Shown here in pieces: positions 17,848 to 26,787 of a stretch of 64,000 bases of DNA (position 1 is its first letter; each line of letters opens with the position of its first letter). Location: positions 62,001 through 126,000 of the forward strand of contig NZ_JAEVYN010000004.1 of the NCBI RefSeq assembly GCF_016807185.1, read 5' to 3'. The translations under genes were made by a program, and so were the position numbers. The notes beneath the pieces are model-generated. The model was not told where the DNA came from, did not search any database, and saw only the letters and a program-made list of their open reading frames with translations. Origin of the DNA: Leptolyngbya sp. Cla-17 (GTDB lineage Bacteria > Cyanobacteriota > Cyanobacteriia > Leptolyngbyales > Leptolyngbyaceae).

Positions 17848-18582
17848 GTTTCAAGTTTGCGAAAGGTGGAGAGCGCTGCGAGCAGCATCGGCTCGATCTC
17901 AATCTCACGCCTCACCGCAAGCGTTACAGCGATGATGTCATCGCTTTCAAATAAATCCCTCTGCCGTTGGAAAATGCTATTCCTCTACCAATCAAATTGG
18001 ACGCACAGCAATTGAAGTAAGGCTTTCCAGCCCATCTTGCACTTTTTGGGTCGTATGTCGGCTCAACCCCAACTAGACCAAATTATATAGCGGTTTTCTG
18101 TCGGATGAGGTACGGGCAGAATAATAGAGAGCAAGGGTTTGAGCCTTTAGTTTGTACCTCACAGGAGCCGGAAACGCTATATATAGAGAAATATTTGCGG
18201 AGGCAGAAAGCCTCGCGGATTTGCGCCGCTGTTTTATTGAAGGGGATATGGCATCTGGGACGCTCTCGAAAGAAGTTGGTGACAACCCTCATTCCAGGCT
18301 TCCAGGTGGCTAATGACCGAATCGTTGTCGTATGCCTATTCAAGGGGACTCTCACCTTCAAAAGAATCGACACTATAAGATTTTCCGAATGTCAAATTAT
18401 GTAAATAATTTGTTATATTAATTTACATAGCGCAATATACCGCTTTGGGTGTTGTTCCTAGTTGACAGTCCGAGAGCTTACGCAATAAGCGTAACGAGCC
18501 GTTTCACTCCAGAATAAATTGCAAGACGGTTAGATTACATCAGGTTCGCAGTTCTACCCAAATCAGTTTACAGGAGGCACAT
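17848..18582. other. Intergenic stretch holding a MITE and the nblA leader
   Basis: No gene is seen in this 735-bp gap. It contains the 92-bp MITE at 18088-18179 and, in its last 180 bp, the AT-rich leader of nblA (AATTATGTAAATAATTTGTTATATT near 18395). TCGTATGTCGGCTC at 18052 also occurs at 14503, left of IS1380. Confidence 0.5.
18088..18179. mobile_element. 92-bp MITE, copy 1
   Basis: It starts TAGCGGTTTTCTG and ends GAAACGCTA, with subterminal GAGGTAC/GTACCTC and a duplicated TA on each side (18086-18087, 18180-18181). It is identical, base for base and inverted, to 63134-63225. The absence of any difference between copies implies recent movement. Confidence 0.9.
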
Positions 18583-18780
18583 GTGAATCAGGCGAGCGAA
18601 CTCACCCTAGAGCAAGAATTCAGCATCAGACTTTTTGCAGATCAAGTCCAAGGGATGTCTCATAAACAAGCTCAAGATTTTTTGGTTGAGCAGTATCGGC
18701 TCATGATGATTCAGGAAACCCTGTATCAGAGTCTACTGAAACACGAGTGGAAGTTAGATTTAGATCCTGCTTCTATCTAA
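18583..18780 (+). CDS. nblA: NblA, phycobilisome degradation protein
   Basis: This is a 65-aa protein starting with GTG at 18583 after an ideal AGGAGG (18572-18577). The sequence MNQASELTLEQEFSIRLFADQVQGMSHKQAQDFLVEQYRLMMIQETLYQSLLKHEW follows the NblA family along its full length: two helices with the FxxQV and LLKHxW signatures. NblA binds phycobiliproteins and directs them to Clp protease when nitrogen or sulfur is short or light is excessive. The next gene is an hli gene, so both may respond to light or nutrient stress. The presence of nblA implies a phycobilisome-bearing cyanobacterium. Confidence 0.93.
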   Translation: MNQASELTLEQEFSIRLFADQVQGMSHKQAQDFLVEQYRLMMIQETLYQSLLKHEWKLDLDPASI

Positions 18781-18849
18781 AACAGAAAGTAAGCTTCACT
18801 TTTCATAGTTGATTTACTTTTCACACCCACCTAGTTTGAAGCACTTATC

Positions 18850-19026
18850 ATGACAAGTCCCACAAAAACCATCTCTGCTTCTAACACTCGCAACGGTTGG
18901 GCTTGGGGATTTACTCCTCAGGCTGAGAGTTGGAATGGTCGTTTTGCAATGATTGGTTTTGCATCTGTTCTTCTAATCGAAGCATTTTCTGGTCAGGGTA
19001 CTCTTCACTTCTGGAATTTGTTGTAA
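18850..19026 (+). CDS. High-light-inducible (Hli/Scp) chlorophyll-binding protein
   Basis: This 58-aa ORF has ATG at 18850 and TAA at 19024-19026. It has the single LHC-like helix with the chlorophyll-binding signature: WGFTPQAESWNGRFAMIGFASVLLIEAFSGQG (ExxNGRxAMxGF). HLIPs sit in the thylakoid membrane, bind chlorophyll and carotenoid, and protect photosystem assembly under high light. It lies 69 bp after nblA, so the two may be co-transcribed. Confidence 0.93.
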   Translation: MTSPTKTISASNTRNGWAWGFTPQAESWNGRFAMIGFASVLLIEAFSGQGTLHFWNLL

Positions 19027-19175
19027 GCCAGCGGATTAATTTGTAGGTTGGCTGAGCAAAACGCGTTTTGCTGTAGTTTACCAGTCATCACTGATCGCTG
19101 AGTTTTTCACCGTCATTTAATCCGAGTTTAGAGAAAGCTTTCTTCAAGTAAATTTGAGTTCGATAAAGGATTTCT

Positions 19176-19586
19176 ATGACCACGCGCTCACGTATCAAGA
19201 ACCGTAATGTGCTGAATTTTGCTGTTTTCAGTTCATCCTTTAATCAGTTTCTGGGCTTGCTACGCCGTACGTTTCTGATGGGCTTGCTGATTAGTTTAAT
19301 TTGGCTACCAGGACTATCGATTAATCCGGCACTCGCTATCTCTAATGTTGACGTTGCTGCTACTGAAAAAGCTGCTTCTCAAATGGTTAATGCCGCTGCC
19401 AAAGGCGATCGCTTAAGTGCCTTAATTAATTGCTTACCCACACAGCTCAGTCAACCTAGCCTTAAGCAAGCTTTGAGCGAAATGGGCAACGACCAAATTG
19501 AGAGAGCTTTGAACCTCAAGGCTACCCCTAAGCTCAGTCAAGCAGAAGTCGATTTGGCGAGTTGCCTAGATCGTAAATCAGCGTAG
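19176..19586 (+). CDS. Small secreted hypothetical protein
   Basis: This is a 136-aa protein with a long N-terminal hydrophobic segment (FNQFLGLLRRTFLMGLLISLIWLPGLSINPALA) ending in a probable signal-peptidase site ALA near residue 54. The mature part is about 80 aa, helical, with two Cys (LINCLPTQL and DLASCLDRKSA) that could pair. No known domain. It sits between hli and a rhodanese-like gene in the same direction, so a thylakoid-lumen or periplasmic role in the same stress response is possible but unproven. Confidence 0.65.
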   Translation: MTTRSRIKNRNVLNFAVFSSSFNQFLGLLRRTFLMGLLISLIWLPGLSINPALAISNVDVAATEKAASQMVNAAAKGDRLSALINCLPTQLSQPSLKQALSEMGNDQIERALNLKATPKLSQAEVDLASCLDRKSA

Positions 19587-19659
19587 ATTGCGTCTTAATC
19601 TACAGCTTTGTTCATAACAGCTACAGCATTCTGACCGTACCCTTTACCCTAGGTGAAAT

Positions 19660-20037
19660 ATGGCTGGTTTTTTTGGATCTATTCTTATCCCCGAAGCTAT
19701 TCAGGATAAATCTAGCGTTGATGCTCTGAAGAACCGATTGGATTGGGGAGAACCTGCTTTGACTATTATTGATGTCAGAAATAGAAACGCTTTTAACGCT
19801 AGACGAATTATGGGCGCGATCTCGATGCCCATTGAGGAACTTGTTGATCGTGCCCGTGCCAGCCTTGAATTGGTTCGGGATATTTACGTTTACGGTGACA
19901 CAGATGAGCAAACGGCTGAAGCCGCATCTAAACTGCGGCAAGCCGGATATCAACATGTTGCCGAACTGATGGGTGGTCTAAAAGCCTGGAAGTCAGCTAA
20001 ATACCCAATTGAAGAGGTTCCAGCGATTAGCGTTTGA
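19660..20037 (+). CDS. Rhodanese-like domain protein lacking the catalytic Cys
   Basis: This is a 125-aa single rhodanese fold: TIIDVRNRNAFNARRIMGAISMPIEEL (DVR and G-A-x-x-P motifs, residues 34-60) and GYQHVAELMGGLKAWKSAKYPIE (C-terminal helix signature). The active-site loop reads IYVYGDTDEQTAEAA, so the sulfur-accepting Cys expected after VY is Gly. It is therefore unlikely to be a sulfurtransferase and more likely a binding or scaffold domain. Such Cys-less rhodaneses occur in cyanobacteria. It is the last gene of the nblA-hli run, before a terminator. Confidence 0.85.
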   Translation: MAGFFGSILIPEAIQDKSSVDALKNRLDWGEPALTIIDVRNRNAFNARRIMGAISMPIEELVDRARASLELVRDIYVYGDTDEQTAEAASKLRQAGYQHVAELMGGLKAWKSAKYPIEEVPAISV

Positions 20038-20066
20038 TTTGATTCAATCTGATTAGCGATCGATTT

Positions 20067-20109
20067 GCTCTTGCCTCCTGTTTAATGTGAGTTGGCAAGA
20101 GCTTTTTAT
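20067..20109 (+). terminator. Rho-independent terminator after the rhodanese gene
   Basis: GCTCTTGCC (20067-20075) pairs with GGCAAGAGC (20094-20102) across an 18-nt loop and is followed by TTTTTATT. It ends the nblA-to-rhodanese gene run. Confidence 0.8.
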
Positions 20110-20505
20110 TCAGTGGGTTTGTGGATCTAGAATTAAAGTTTGATGTCGTAGTCCACCCAATTACCCCAGAACTGAACCACTATGCGCTGAAAATGCATAG
20201 GTTCCTGAAGGGCTGAAAGCCTAAGTTATCCCTCTTGAATCACTTTCGGAAAAGCAAATTTAATCAAAAATGCTGAAGATTCTATACGGCTTGAGTCTTA
20301 GCATACGCAGCTTATTTCCGATATTTCAAAACATTTGACAATGAAGCGTATATACCAGACAGCAGTCGGTGAAAGACTTTCAGCGTTTTGCCTGGATTTT
20401 ACTTTAACTAGAGTGACATATGAGGGTTAAGGTCGTATGCCGCCACTCATCTTTGCCGTTATGAACGCAATCGCCGACCTGCATTCATGAGGCGCACCCG
20501 TGATT
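20110..20505. other. Intergenic region without recognised features
   Basis: The stretch of roughly 400 bp between the terminator and the convergent gene at 20506 shows no gene, no repeat shared with other parts of the window and no RNA signature visible by eye. Confidence 0.4.
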
Positions 20506-21291
20506 TTAGCGGAAGGTCTGTTCTTGCACAAAAGTTCCATCTGCTGTCACCACAACGTAGCGATATTGTTGTGGAGCACTTTGCCAAAAACGCTGTAGTA
20601 AGGATTGGCTGTAACCCACAGGAGCATTCACTTCAAAGTAACCCTGTTCGGGTACCCAGGCAATCCACCAGTTGTTTGCCGCCTGTTCATACCCGATCGC
20701 ATTCCAAAATTTCAGCCGAGTTGCTCGCTCTGGTGCGGCTGCAATTGGGAACCGTACCTTTCGCCACGCAGGACGACCGACATTCCGCAATTCTGCTTCT
20801 AGCTCTGACCGAGGAGTGAAGAATTCAGCAAAATTGTAGTAATGCGAATATCTCGCTTTCTCGGTTAACGTCGTCATATTATGACAGGCAGAAGCCTGGT
20901 AAATCATGCGTTGATCATTGGCATAGATTGTATAAGGTCCAATTAGTACCGCTCCGCTGAGTGCTTGTTCTTCTGCGGGCGTTAACGTATAGCCAAAGAT
21001 TGCATCAATCACCTGCTGCTTTTGTGATCCTGTTAAGCGATCAAAGGCTGGAGTAAGTGCAACGCGATCGCCAACCAGAGTGCCCAATGGACGGGCCTGT
21101 CCCCAAGGATAAGTGGTTTGCTGTTGTAACTGCTGCCACTGACGCTCCATTGCGGGCTGCATCTGTTCCACTGACGCCAGTACTTCAGCACAGTTTGCGA
21201 GGGCTGGTGCCATTTTGAACAGATTTGCTGCTGCTAACATCAAGCTTAAAACTGTAACCGATGACCAAAATCGAAAGTTTAGTTTGAGCAT
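20506..21291 (-). CDS. Secreted hypothetical protein
   Basis: This is a 261-aa protein with a signal peptide ([27 protein letters not shown], cleavage near residue 33). The mature part has Gln-rich helix [18 protein letters not shown], then [53 protein letters not shown], and a C-terminal beta-rich part ending [18 protein letters not shown]. Two Cys remain in the mature region. The family is not recognised. It stands alone, convergent to the rhodanese gene. Confidence 0.75.
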
Positions 21292-21724
21292 CAGTTGAAA
21301 TCCCTCATAGGCATTGTGCCGCGATCCGTGTCAAAGTTTATCATAGAGGTGTTAAAGCCTTATATAGAAAGGATTTCGGCGTTTGACTCAAAACAGGGCT
21401 AATTTTGTTGGTTAGTTGCGCCATAGGCCGAAGCGCAACGGTAGAATGCGGTTTTCAGGCGACGAATGAAGGGTAAATCAGGTGGTGTACTAGCTGTTTT
21501 CCAATTTCCAGTAGTACAGCGTCTAAAAGTAGTCCAAACCTCTACTAACCAGTGCTTTCAGCGATCACAGTTAAAGACCAAAGAGCTAGAGTGCTCATTC
21601 AGTCTACATTTCAGGCGATTATAATAAACTTTCGCACGCTTCGCGGCTCGATTCCGCTCAACAGCACCCTTCGGACGCTGTATTCTCCGGAAGCAGCTTG
21701 CTGTGGAGAATTGACCCGAAGAGA

Positions 21725-22354
21725 TTAAAGAATTTTTTGCTCCATCGCGTCAAATGCCTCAACCCTGGCTGCTGCCGCTTTACTCGTTGGGTAATCTTCT
21801 GCAAACAGCGACCAAACCATCGAGTCTCGTTTGCATCCCTGATGATCTTCTTCTCGCTGCCGCAGGGTTGCTTCATGAGTAAAGCCCAATTTGCGTGGAA
21901 CCGCTGCGCTTGCAAGGTTGGTTGAAGCGCAGTGAATTTCTACTCGCATCACCTGGTTCACCTCAAAGGCAACTTTAGTCAATGCCGCTGCCGCCTCGGT
22001 TGCTAACCCGTGATTGATGTGATGGGCATCAATCCAGTACCCAATCTCTAGCGCATCGTCGTAGCTGTCTGTATGCAGCCCGATTGCTCCCAGCACTTGC
22101 GTTTCGTCAAGATTGAAGATGCCATAGTTAAAGTTCTGTCCCAAGTCAAACTCGCCACGAGATTGCCTGAGCCAGCCCACTCGCTGCTGCAAATCTTTGG
22201 GTTCCTCCCGCGCCCACGGTAGCCAGACTTTAAGATGGTCTAAACTTTGGGCGATCGTGGTTGATAACAACGGTGCATCTGCTGGATTCCAACAGCGGAT
22301 AACCAGTCGTCCAGTCTGAATTCGATAGGCTGGACTGAGATGTTCTACTGGCAT
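21725..22354 (-). CDS. GNAT acetyltransferase, RimJ/RimL-like
   Basis: This is a 209-aa protein. The RimJ/L pattern is clear: TGRLVIRCWNPADAPLL at the start, VLGAIGLHTDSYDDALEIGYWIDAHHINHGLATEAAAALTKVAFE (motif A with the acetyl-CoA loop NHGLAT), and VEIHCASTNLASAAVPRKLGFTHEATLR. These enzymes acetylate protein N-termini or small amines in the cytosol; the substrate is unknown. It is monocistronic. The C-terminal 20 residues (SKAAAARVEAFDAMEQKIL) extend beyond the usual domain. Confidence 0.9.
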   Translation of the reverse strand: MPVEHLSPAYRIQTGRLVIRCWNPADAPLLSTTIAQSLDHLKVWLPWAREEPKDLQQRVGWLRQSRGEFDLGQNFNYGIFNLDETQVLGAIGLHTDSYDDALEIGYWIDAHHINHGLATEAAAALTKVAFEVNQVMRVEIHCASTNLASAAVPRKLGFTHEATLRQREEDHQGCKRDSMVWSLFAEDYPTSKAAAARVEAFDAMEQKIL

Positions 22355-22717
22355 AATAGTTGGACCTGCTGCTGAACCTGGTAAGGGTCTCTACAGCAAA
22401 CCCCGTTCCCAATCCAGACGCTGATGCAAATTACGACCCTAAGTTCTGATCAGGCAGTAAACATAAAATCAATGTGCTCTTTGAAGAAATGTGTCAAAGA
22501 TCAGTTGAATTTGTAAAGAAATGTTGCTATTCTCTGTCTATAGGGGGATTGACTCGCAGTCAAAGTCCAAAATTAGTTTCCAGGATTAGTTTTTCCCTTT
22601 GAACAAGCATTATCAGGACAAAACGATTTAGAGCAGTAGCCGCATCAGTTCGCTATAGGTCGATGATGCTGCAAAGCTCTCTGATTGCTTGTTTCAACTA
22701 TAGCTAGGAAAACACAA

Positions 22718-23011
22718 ATGTCGGTCCTTACGATTTCATCTACTACTGCTCTAGAATCTGCTCCTCGCATGATCCCGGAACAACAAATCACTCTATTCAA
22801 GTTCTACATGGATCAGTCTATGCAAGATGGAGTGACCTATGGCAAGGAACTGTATCAGCTAGCAAGACAGTTTGTTGCAAGCGATCGATTAGAGGCTTAT
22901 CGCTACGGATGTGAGCTGCTTGGACAAGGTGTTCCAACCCTGATTAGCGTCTCGAAACAGCGGTATATCGTGTGGACTGGCTTACGGAGACCTTTAGCTG
23001 TTCCACAGTGA
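22718..23011 (+). CDS. Small hypothetical protein
   Basis: This is a 97-aa protein. The start at 22718 follows AGGAAAACAC; an in-frame TTG at 22685 would add 11 residues. The sequence includes ITLFKFYMDQSMQDGVTYGKELYQLARQFVASDRLEAYRYGCELLGQGVPTLISVSKQRYIVWTGLR. It is soluble, mostly helical, with no family recognised. It lies 64 bp upstream of a large sensor kinase gene in the same direction, which may be coincidental. Confidence 0.6.
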   Translation: MSVLTISSTTALESAPRMIPEQQITLFKFYMDQSMQDGVTYGKELYQLARQFVASDRLEAYRYGCELLGQGVPTLISVSKQRYIVWTGLRRPLAVPQ

Positions 23012-23075
23012 TTGCAAATTCAAACTCGTTCGTATCAATCTCTCTAATTGTTAACATCAGGGCTTACGGTGCATT

Positions 23076-26000
23076 ATGTCTCTCTCCAGGTCGATTCAAG
23101 ATTCGTTGGCTTTAACGAAGAGATGTCAAAGCAAACTCAGCCCAGCTAACTACCCTGACACAGCTAAATATAAGGGTGAAAGGTTTGCAGTATGTGCCGC
23201 ATCTGAGCCAGAGCCGCAGCAACTTGCAGCGATGCTGTATAGCTACGAGCGGATTGTTTCCGCCACCCCTGATTGCGTGGCCTTAATGGATCGCAACTAT
23301 ATCTACCAAGTCGTCAACCAGTCTTATTTAACCTGGCATCAGAAAGCCTACGATGAAATCGTGGGGCACTCGGTTAGCGCCTTACACGGGCAAGAATTTT
23401 TTGAGACCATCTCCAAGCCGAACCTCGATCGCGGACTTGCCGGGGCGACTGGGCATATTGCGGAGTTATGGCTGGACTATCCCGATGGTCAGCGGCGCTT
23501 TATCAGAGCCACCTATGCCCCTTATCGAGAACTGGATGGCACGATTTCCGGTGTAGTGATCAATGTCCAGGATTTGACCCAACTTAAACGGGCAGAACTT
23601 GCCAATCAGGCATTGCAGGAGCGGATGCAATTTCTCCTCGCTGCCAGCCCTGGTGTGGTTTACTCTTGCGAAGCAGAGGGAAATTTTGCCTGTACCTACA
23701 TCAGCGAAAACGTGACCCGGATGTTTGGCTACGCCCCAACTGATTTCTCGGGAGGGTCAGACTTTTGGGCTGAGCATCTGCATCCCGACGATGCGCTGAG
23801 GCTCTCCGCTGGACTGCCTCGCTTGTTTGAGCAAGGACACCATAGCCATGAATACCGCTTTCGGCATCGCGATGGACACTATTGTTGGGTGCAAGACGAT
23901 CTGAGGCTGATCCGGAATCTTGAGGGAGAGCCGCTTGAAATCGTAGGGTGTTGGATGATGATTGACGATCGCAAAGCTGCCGAAGCTGCACTGGACCGGT
24001 CGCAAAAACAATACCAAACCCTGGTGGAAAATTCTCCCGATATTATTGAACGGTTTGATCCGCAACTGCGACATCTCTATGTCAACTCAGCCCTCACCAA
24101 AATTACTGGCATTGCCACAGATGCCTTGTTGGGCAAAACCTGCCGCGAATTGGGCATGGATGAGGGTATGGTCAATACCTGGGAAGCCGCCGCTTGCTCT
24201 CTGATCACAACGGGTCAAAAGCAACTCGTTGAGTTTGAACTGCCTACGCTTGACGGTTTCCGTTCCTATGAAATGGCGATCGTTCCAGAGCTATCCGATC
24301 AACACGCGATCGAGTCACTGCTTTGTATCTCCAGGGATGTGACGGAGCGCAAAGCTGCCGAAGCTGCATTGCGGCAGCAGCAGCAGCTTACAGAGCAGAT
24401 AGCTGACTCTACCCTGGCAATTCTGTATGTGTATGACCTGATTGAGCAACGCAATATCTACTGCAATCAACAGATTGAAGCAGTTTTGGGCTATTCCGTA
24501 GACGAGATCCGGCTGATGGACAACGATCTCCTGACGCTGCTGATCCATCCAGACGACATGCACCATCTGCTAGCCAGTTATCAACGTCTTTTGATGGCTC
24601 AGGATGACGAATTTGTGGAAACGGAATATCGGGTATTACACAAAGATGGGGACTATCGCTGGTTGCTCAGCCGCCAGCGGATTTTCAACCGGACAGTGGA
24701 TGGGTTGCCCAAACAACTCTTGGGCGTGTCAACCGATATCACGGTTCAGAAGCAAACCCAGGCTGCCCTGCATCAGCAGGCAATGCGGCAACGATTGCTG
24801 ATGGTGGTCACCCAAAATATTCGACAAACGCTTGATTTAAGCCACATCCTCGAAACCACCGTGACCGAGGTGCGGCAATTCCTGCAAACCGATCGGGTGT
24901 TGATCTATCAGTTTGGCTCTGACTGGAGCGGTAGCATTATTGCGGAATCGGTAGTAGAGGGATGGCAATCTATCCTGGGCATGCAAATCACTGATACCTA
25001 TTTTGTGAACATCCAGGGAGAAGCCTATGAGCCGGGCAGCATTAAGGTAACTAATGATATTTATAGAGCGAACCTAGAGCCTTGCCATTTAGCACTGTTA
25101 GAGCAATTGCAGGTACGGGCGAAACTGGTAGTTCCCATCCTGTATGACAATCGCCTGTGGGGATTGTTAATTGCCCATCATTGTCAATCACCCCGGCAAT
25201 GGGAGACATCAGAAATTGAATTGCAACGACAACTGGCAACGCAACTTGCGATCGCCATTCAGCAAGCAGAATTGTATCAGCAGGTGCAAACCCTCAACAC
25301 AGGACTGGAAGTGCAGGTGCAGGAACGCACAGCACAACTCCGACAAGCTTTAGACTTTGAGGCGCTGCTCAAGCGGATTACGGATCGGGTCCGCGATAGC
25401 CTGGATGAAGCCCACATTTTGCAAGCTGCTGTGGAAGAATTGGCTCAAGGATTGCCAGTTGCGGCTTGCGATACAGGCATCTATAACGCGGAACAAACCA
25501 CGTCTACGATCGCCTATGAATGCACCAATACCCTCACTCCCGCTCAAGGCTCTACCTTTGCGATCCCCAATGGGTCCCATGTTGAGGTTTACCCTCAATT
25601 GCTCAGTGGTCTGACCTGCTATTTCAGCGACATTGCGCCGCACCCACTGAACCCTAGACAACAGTTGCTGACCACCCTGGCAACTCCGATTATGGATGAC
25701 CAGGGAGTCCTGGGAGATATGTGGTTGTTCAAACCATCCGGTGAGACGTTTGATGATCTGGAAGTGCGCCTGGTGCAGCAGGTGGCAACCCAATGCGCGA
25801 TCTCCCTGCGGCAGTCACGTTTGTATCAAGCGGCTCAGACACAGGTACAAGAGCTGGAACGGTTTAACCAACTGAAAGATGACTTCCTCAGCACCGCTTC
25901 CCATGAATTGCGTTCTCCCATGTCCAGCATTAAAATGGCAATCCAAATGCTAGAAATTAGTTTGGAGCCGCTGGGTGTCTTGGAAGATAAAGCCAACCCG

Positions 26001-26591
26001 ATCCATTGCTATTTCAACATCCTGCGAGAAGAAGCAAACCGCGAGATTACTTTAATCAATGATTTGCTTGATATGGCCCGACTTGACGCTGGGACGGAGC
26101 CTCTCACCCTCACCACCATTGCGCTTCAGTACTACATTCCTCACCTGGCAGAAGCTTTTAGCGAACGCACTCGCCAACAACAGCAGCACTTAGCTATTCA
26201 CATTCCTGATCATCTGCCAGACTTCAGCACCGATTTGCCTTATCTGGAACGCATTTTAACCGAACTCCTGCACAATGCCTGCAAATACACCCCTGCTGGA
26301 GAAACAATTACCGTGTCTGCTCAATCGGCTTCAGGAATCCTGGAGATTTTCGTCAGCAATACGGGGGTCGAAATTCCAGCCGCAGAATGCGATCGCATCT
26401 TCGACAAATTCTACCGTATTCCTAGCAGTGATCCCTGGAAGCATGGCGGCACTGGGCTGGGGTTAGCCCTGGTAAAAAAACTCACCGAACGTTTGGGTGG
26501 TCAGATTCACGTTTGCAGTGGCGATGGACAAACAACCTTTAGGCTGGAGTTTAGGTATGGCAGTGGTGCAGCCAATAAACTCCATCCATAA
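23076..26591 (+). CDS. Multi-PAS/GAF sensor histidine kinase with a cyanobacteriochrome-like GAF
   Basis: This is an 1171-aa soluble kinase. Order: four PAS domains (about 45-175, 185-300, 310-430, 440-560), GAF (about 585-745), a second GAF (about 770-925), HisKA with the phospho-acceptor in TASHELRSPMSSIK (His943), and HATPase (LLHNACKYTP, GGTGLGLALVKKL). The first GAF ends LEPCHLALLEQLQVRAKLVVPI with a Cys-His pair (Cys670-His671), the bilin attachment signature of cyanobacteriochromes. A DXCF second Cys is absent (DTYF instead). It is probably a light- or redox-responsive kinase. No receiver gene is adjacent, so the partner is unknown. Confidence 0.88.
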   Translation: MSLSRSIQDSLALTKRCQSKLSPANYPDTAKYKGERFAVCAASEPEPQQLAAMLYSYERIVSATPDCVALMDRNYIYQVVNQSYLTWHQKAYDEIVGHSVSALHGQEFFETISKPNLDRGLAGATGHIAELWLDYPDGQRRFIRATYAPYRELDGTISGVVINVQDLTQLKRAELANQALQERMQFLLAASPGVVYSCEAEGNFACTYISENVTRMFGYAPTDFSGGSDFWAEHLHPDDALRLSAGLPRLFEQGHHSHEYRFRHRDGHYCWVQDDLRLIRNLEGEPLEIVGCWMMIDDRKAAEAALDRSQKQYQTLVENSPDIIERFDPQLRHLYVNSALTKITGIATDALLGKTCRELGMDEGMVNTWEAAACSLITTGQKQLVEFELPTLDGFRSYEMAIVPELSDQHAIESLLCISRDVTERKAAEAALRQQQQLTEQIADSTLAILYVYDLIEQRNIYCNQQIEAVLGYSVDEIRLMDNDLLTLLIHPDDMHHLLASYQRLLMAQDDEFVETEYRVLHKDGDYRWLLSRQRIFNRTVDGLPKQLLGVSTDITVQKQTQAALHQQAMRQRLLMVVTQNIRQTLDLSHILETTVTEVRQFLQTDRVLIYQFGSDWSGSIIAESVVEGWQSILGMQITDTYFVNIQGEAYEPGSIKVTNDIYRANLEPCHLALLEQLQVRAKLVVPILYDNRLWGLLIAHHCQSPRQWETSEIELQRQLATQLAIAIQQAELYQQVQTLNTGLEVQVQERTAQLRQALDFEALLKRITDRVRDSLDEAHILQAAVEELAQGLPVAACDTGIYNAEQTTSTIAYECTNTLTPAQGSTFAIPNGSHVEVYPQLLSGLTCYFSDIAPHPLNPRQQLLTTLATPIMDDQGVLGDMWLFKPSGETFDDLEVRLVQQVATQCAISLRQSRLYQAAQTQVQELERFNQLKDDFLSTASHELRSPMSSIKMAIQMLEISLEPLGVLEDKANPIHCYFNILREEANREITLINDLLDMARLDAGTEPLTLTTIALQYYIPHLAEAFSERTRQQQQHLAIHIPDHLPDFSTDLPYLERILTELLHNACKYTPAGETITVSAQSASGILEIFVSNTGVEIPAAECDRIFDKFYRIPSSDPWKHGGTGLGLALVKKLTERLGGQIHVCSGDGQTTFRLEFRYGSGAANKLHP

Positions 26592-26787
26592 GCCCTCTAG
26601 CTACTTCGATAGGACAAATTGAGATGCTCTTCTCAAGGAAGCCTGCTCAAACTTTCCACATTGCAAGGATTGTCCAGATTCAGACTGACTGACCTAGCAT
26701 AGTCAGGGGCAATTGTTGAGATTATTAATTGATCGTAGGAAATTTTAAGTTAACCCGCTAAGTAACCTGTGAGTAACCCTTCTAACC

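Noticed and set aside
18105..18404. 99-aa plus-strand frame
   Set aside because: Its first part is MITE sequence (same translation appears at 63104-63230), so it is not a gene.
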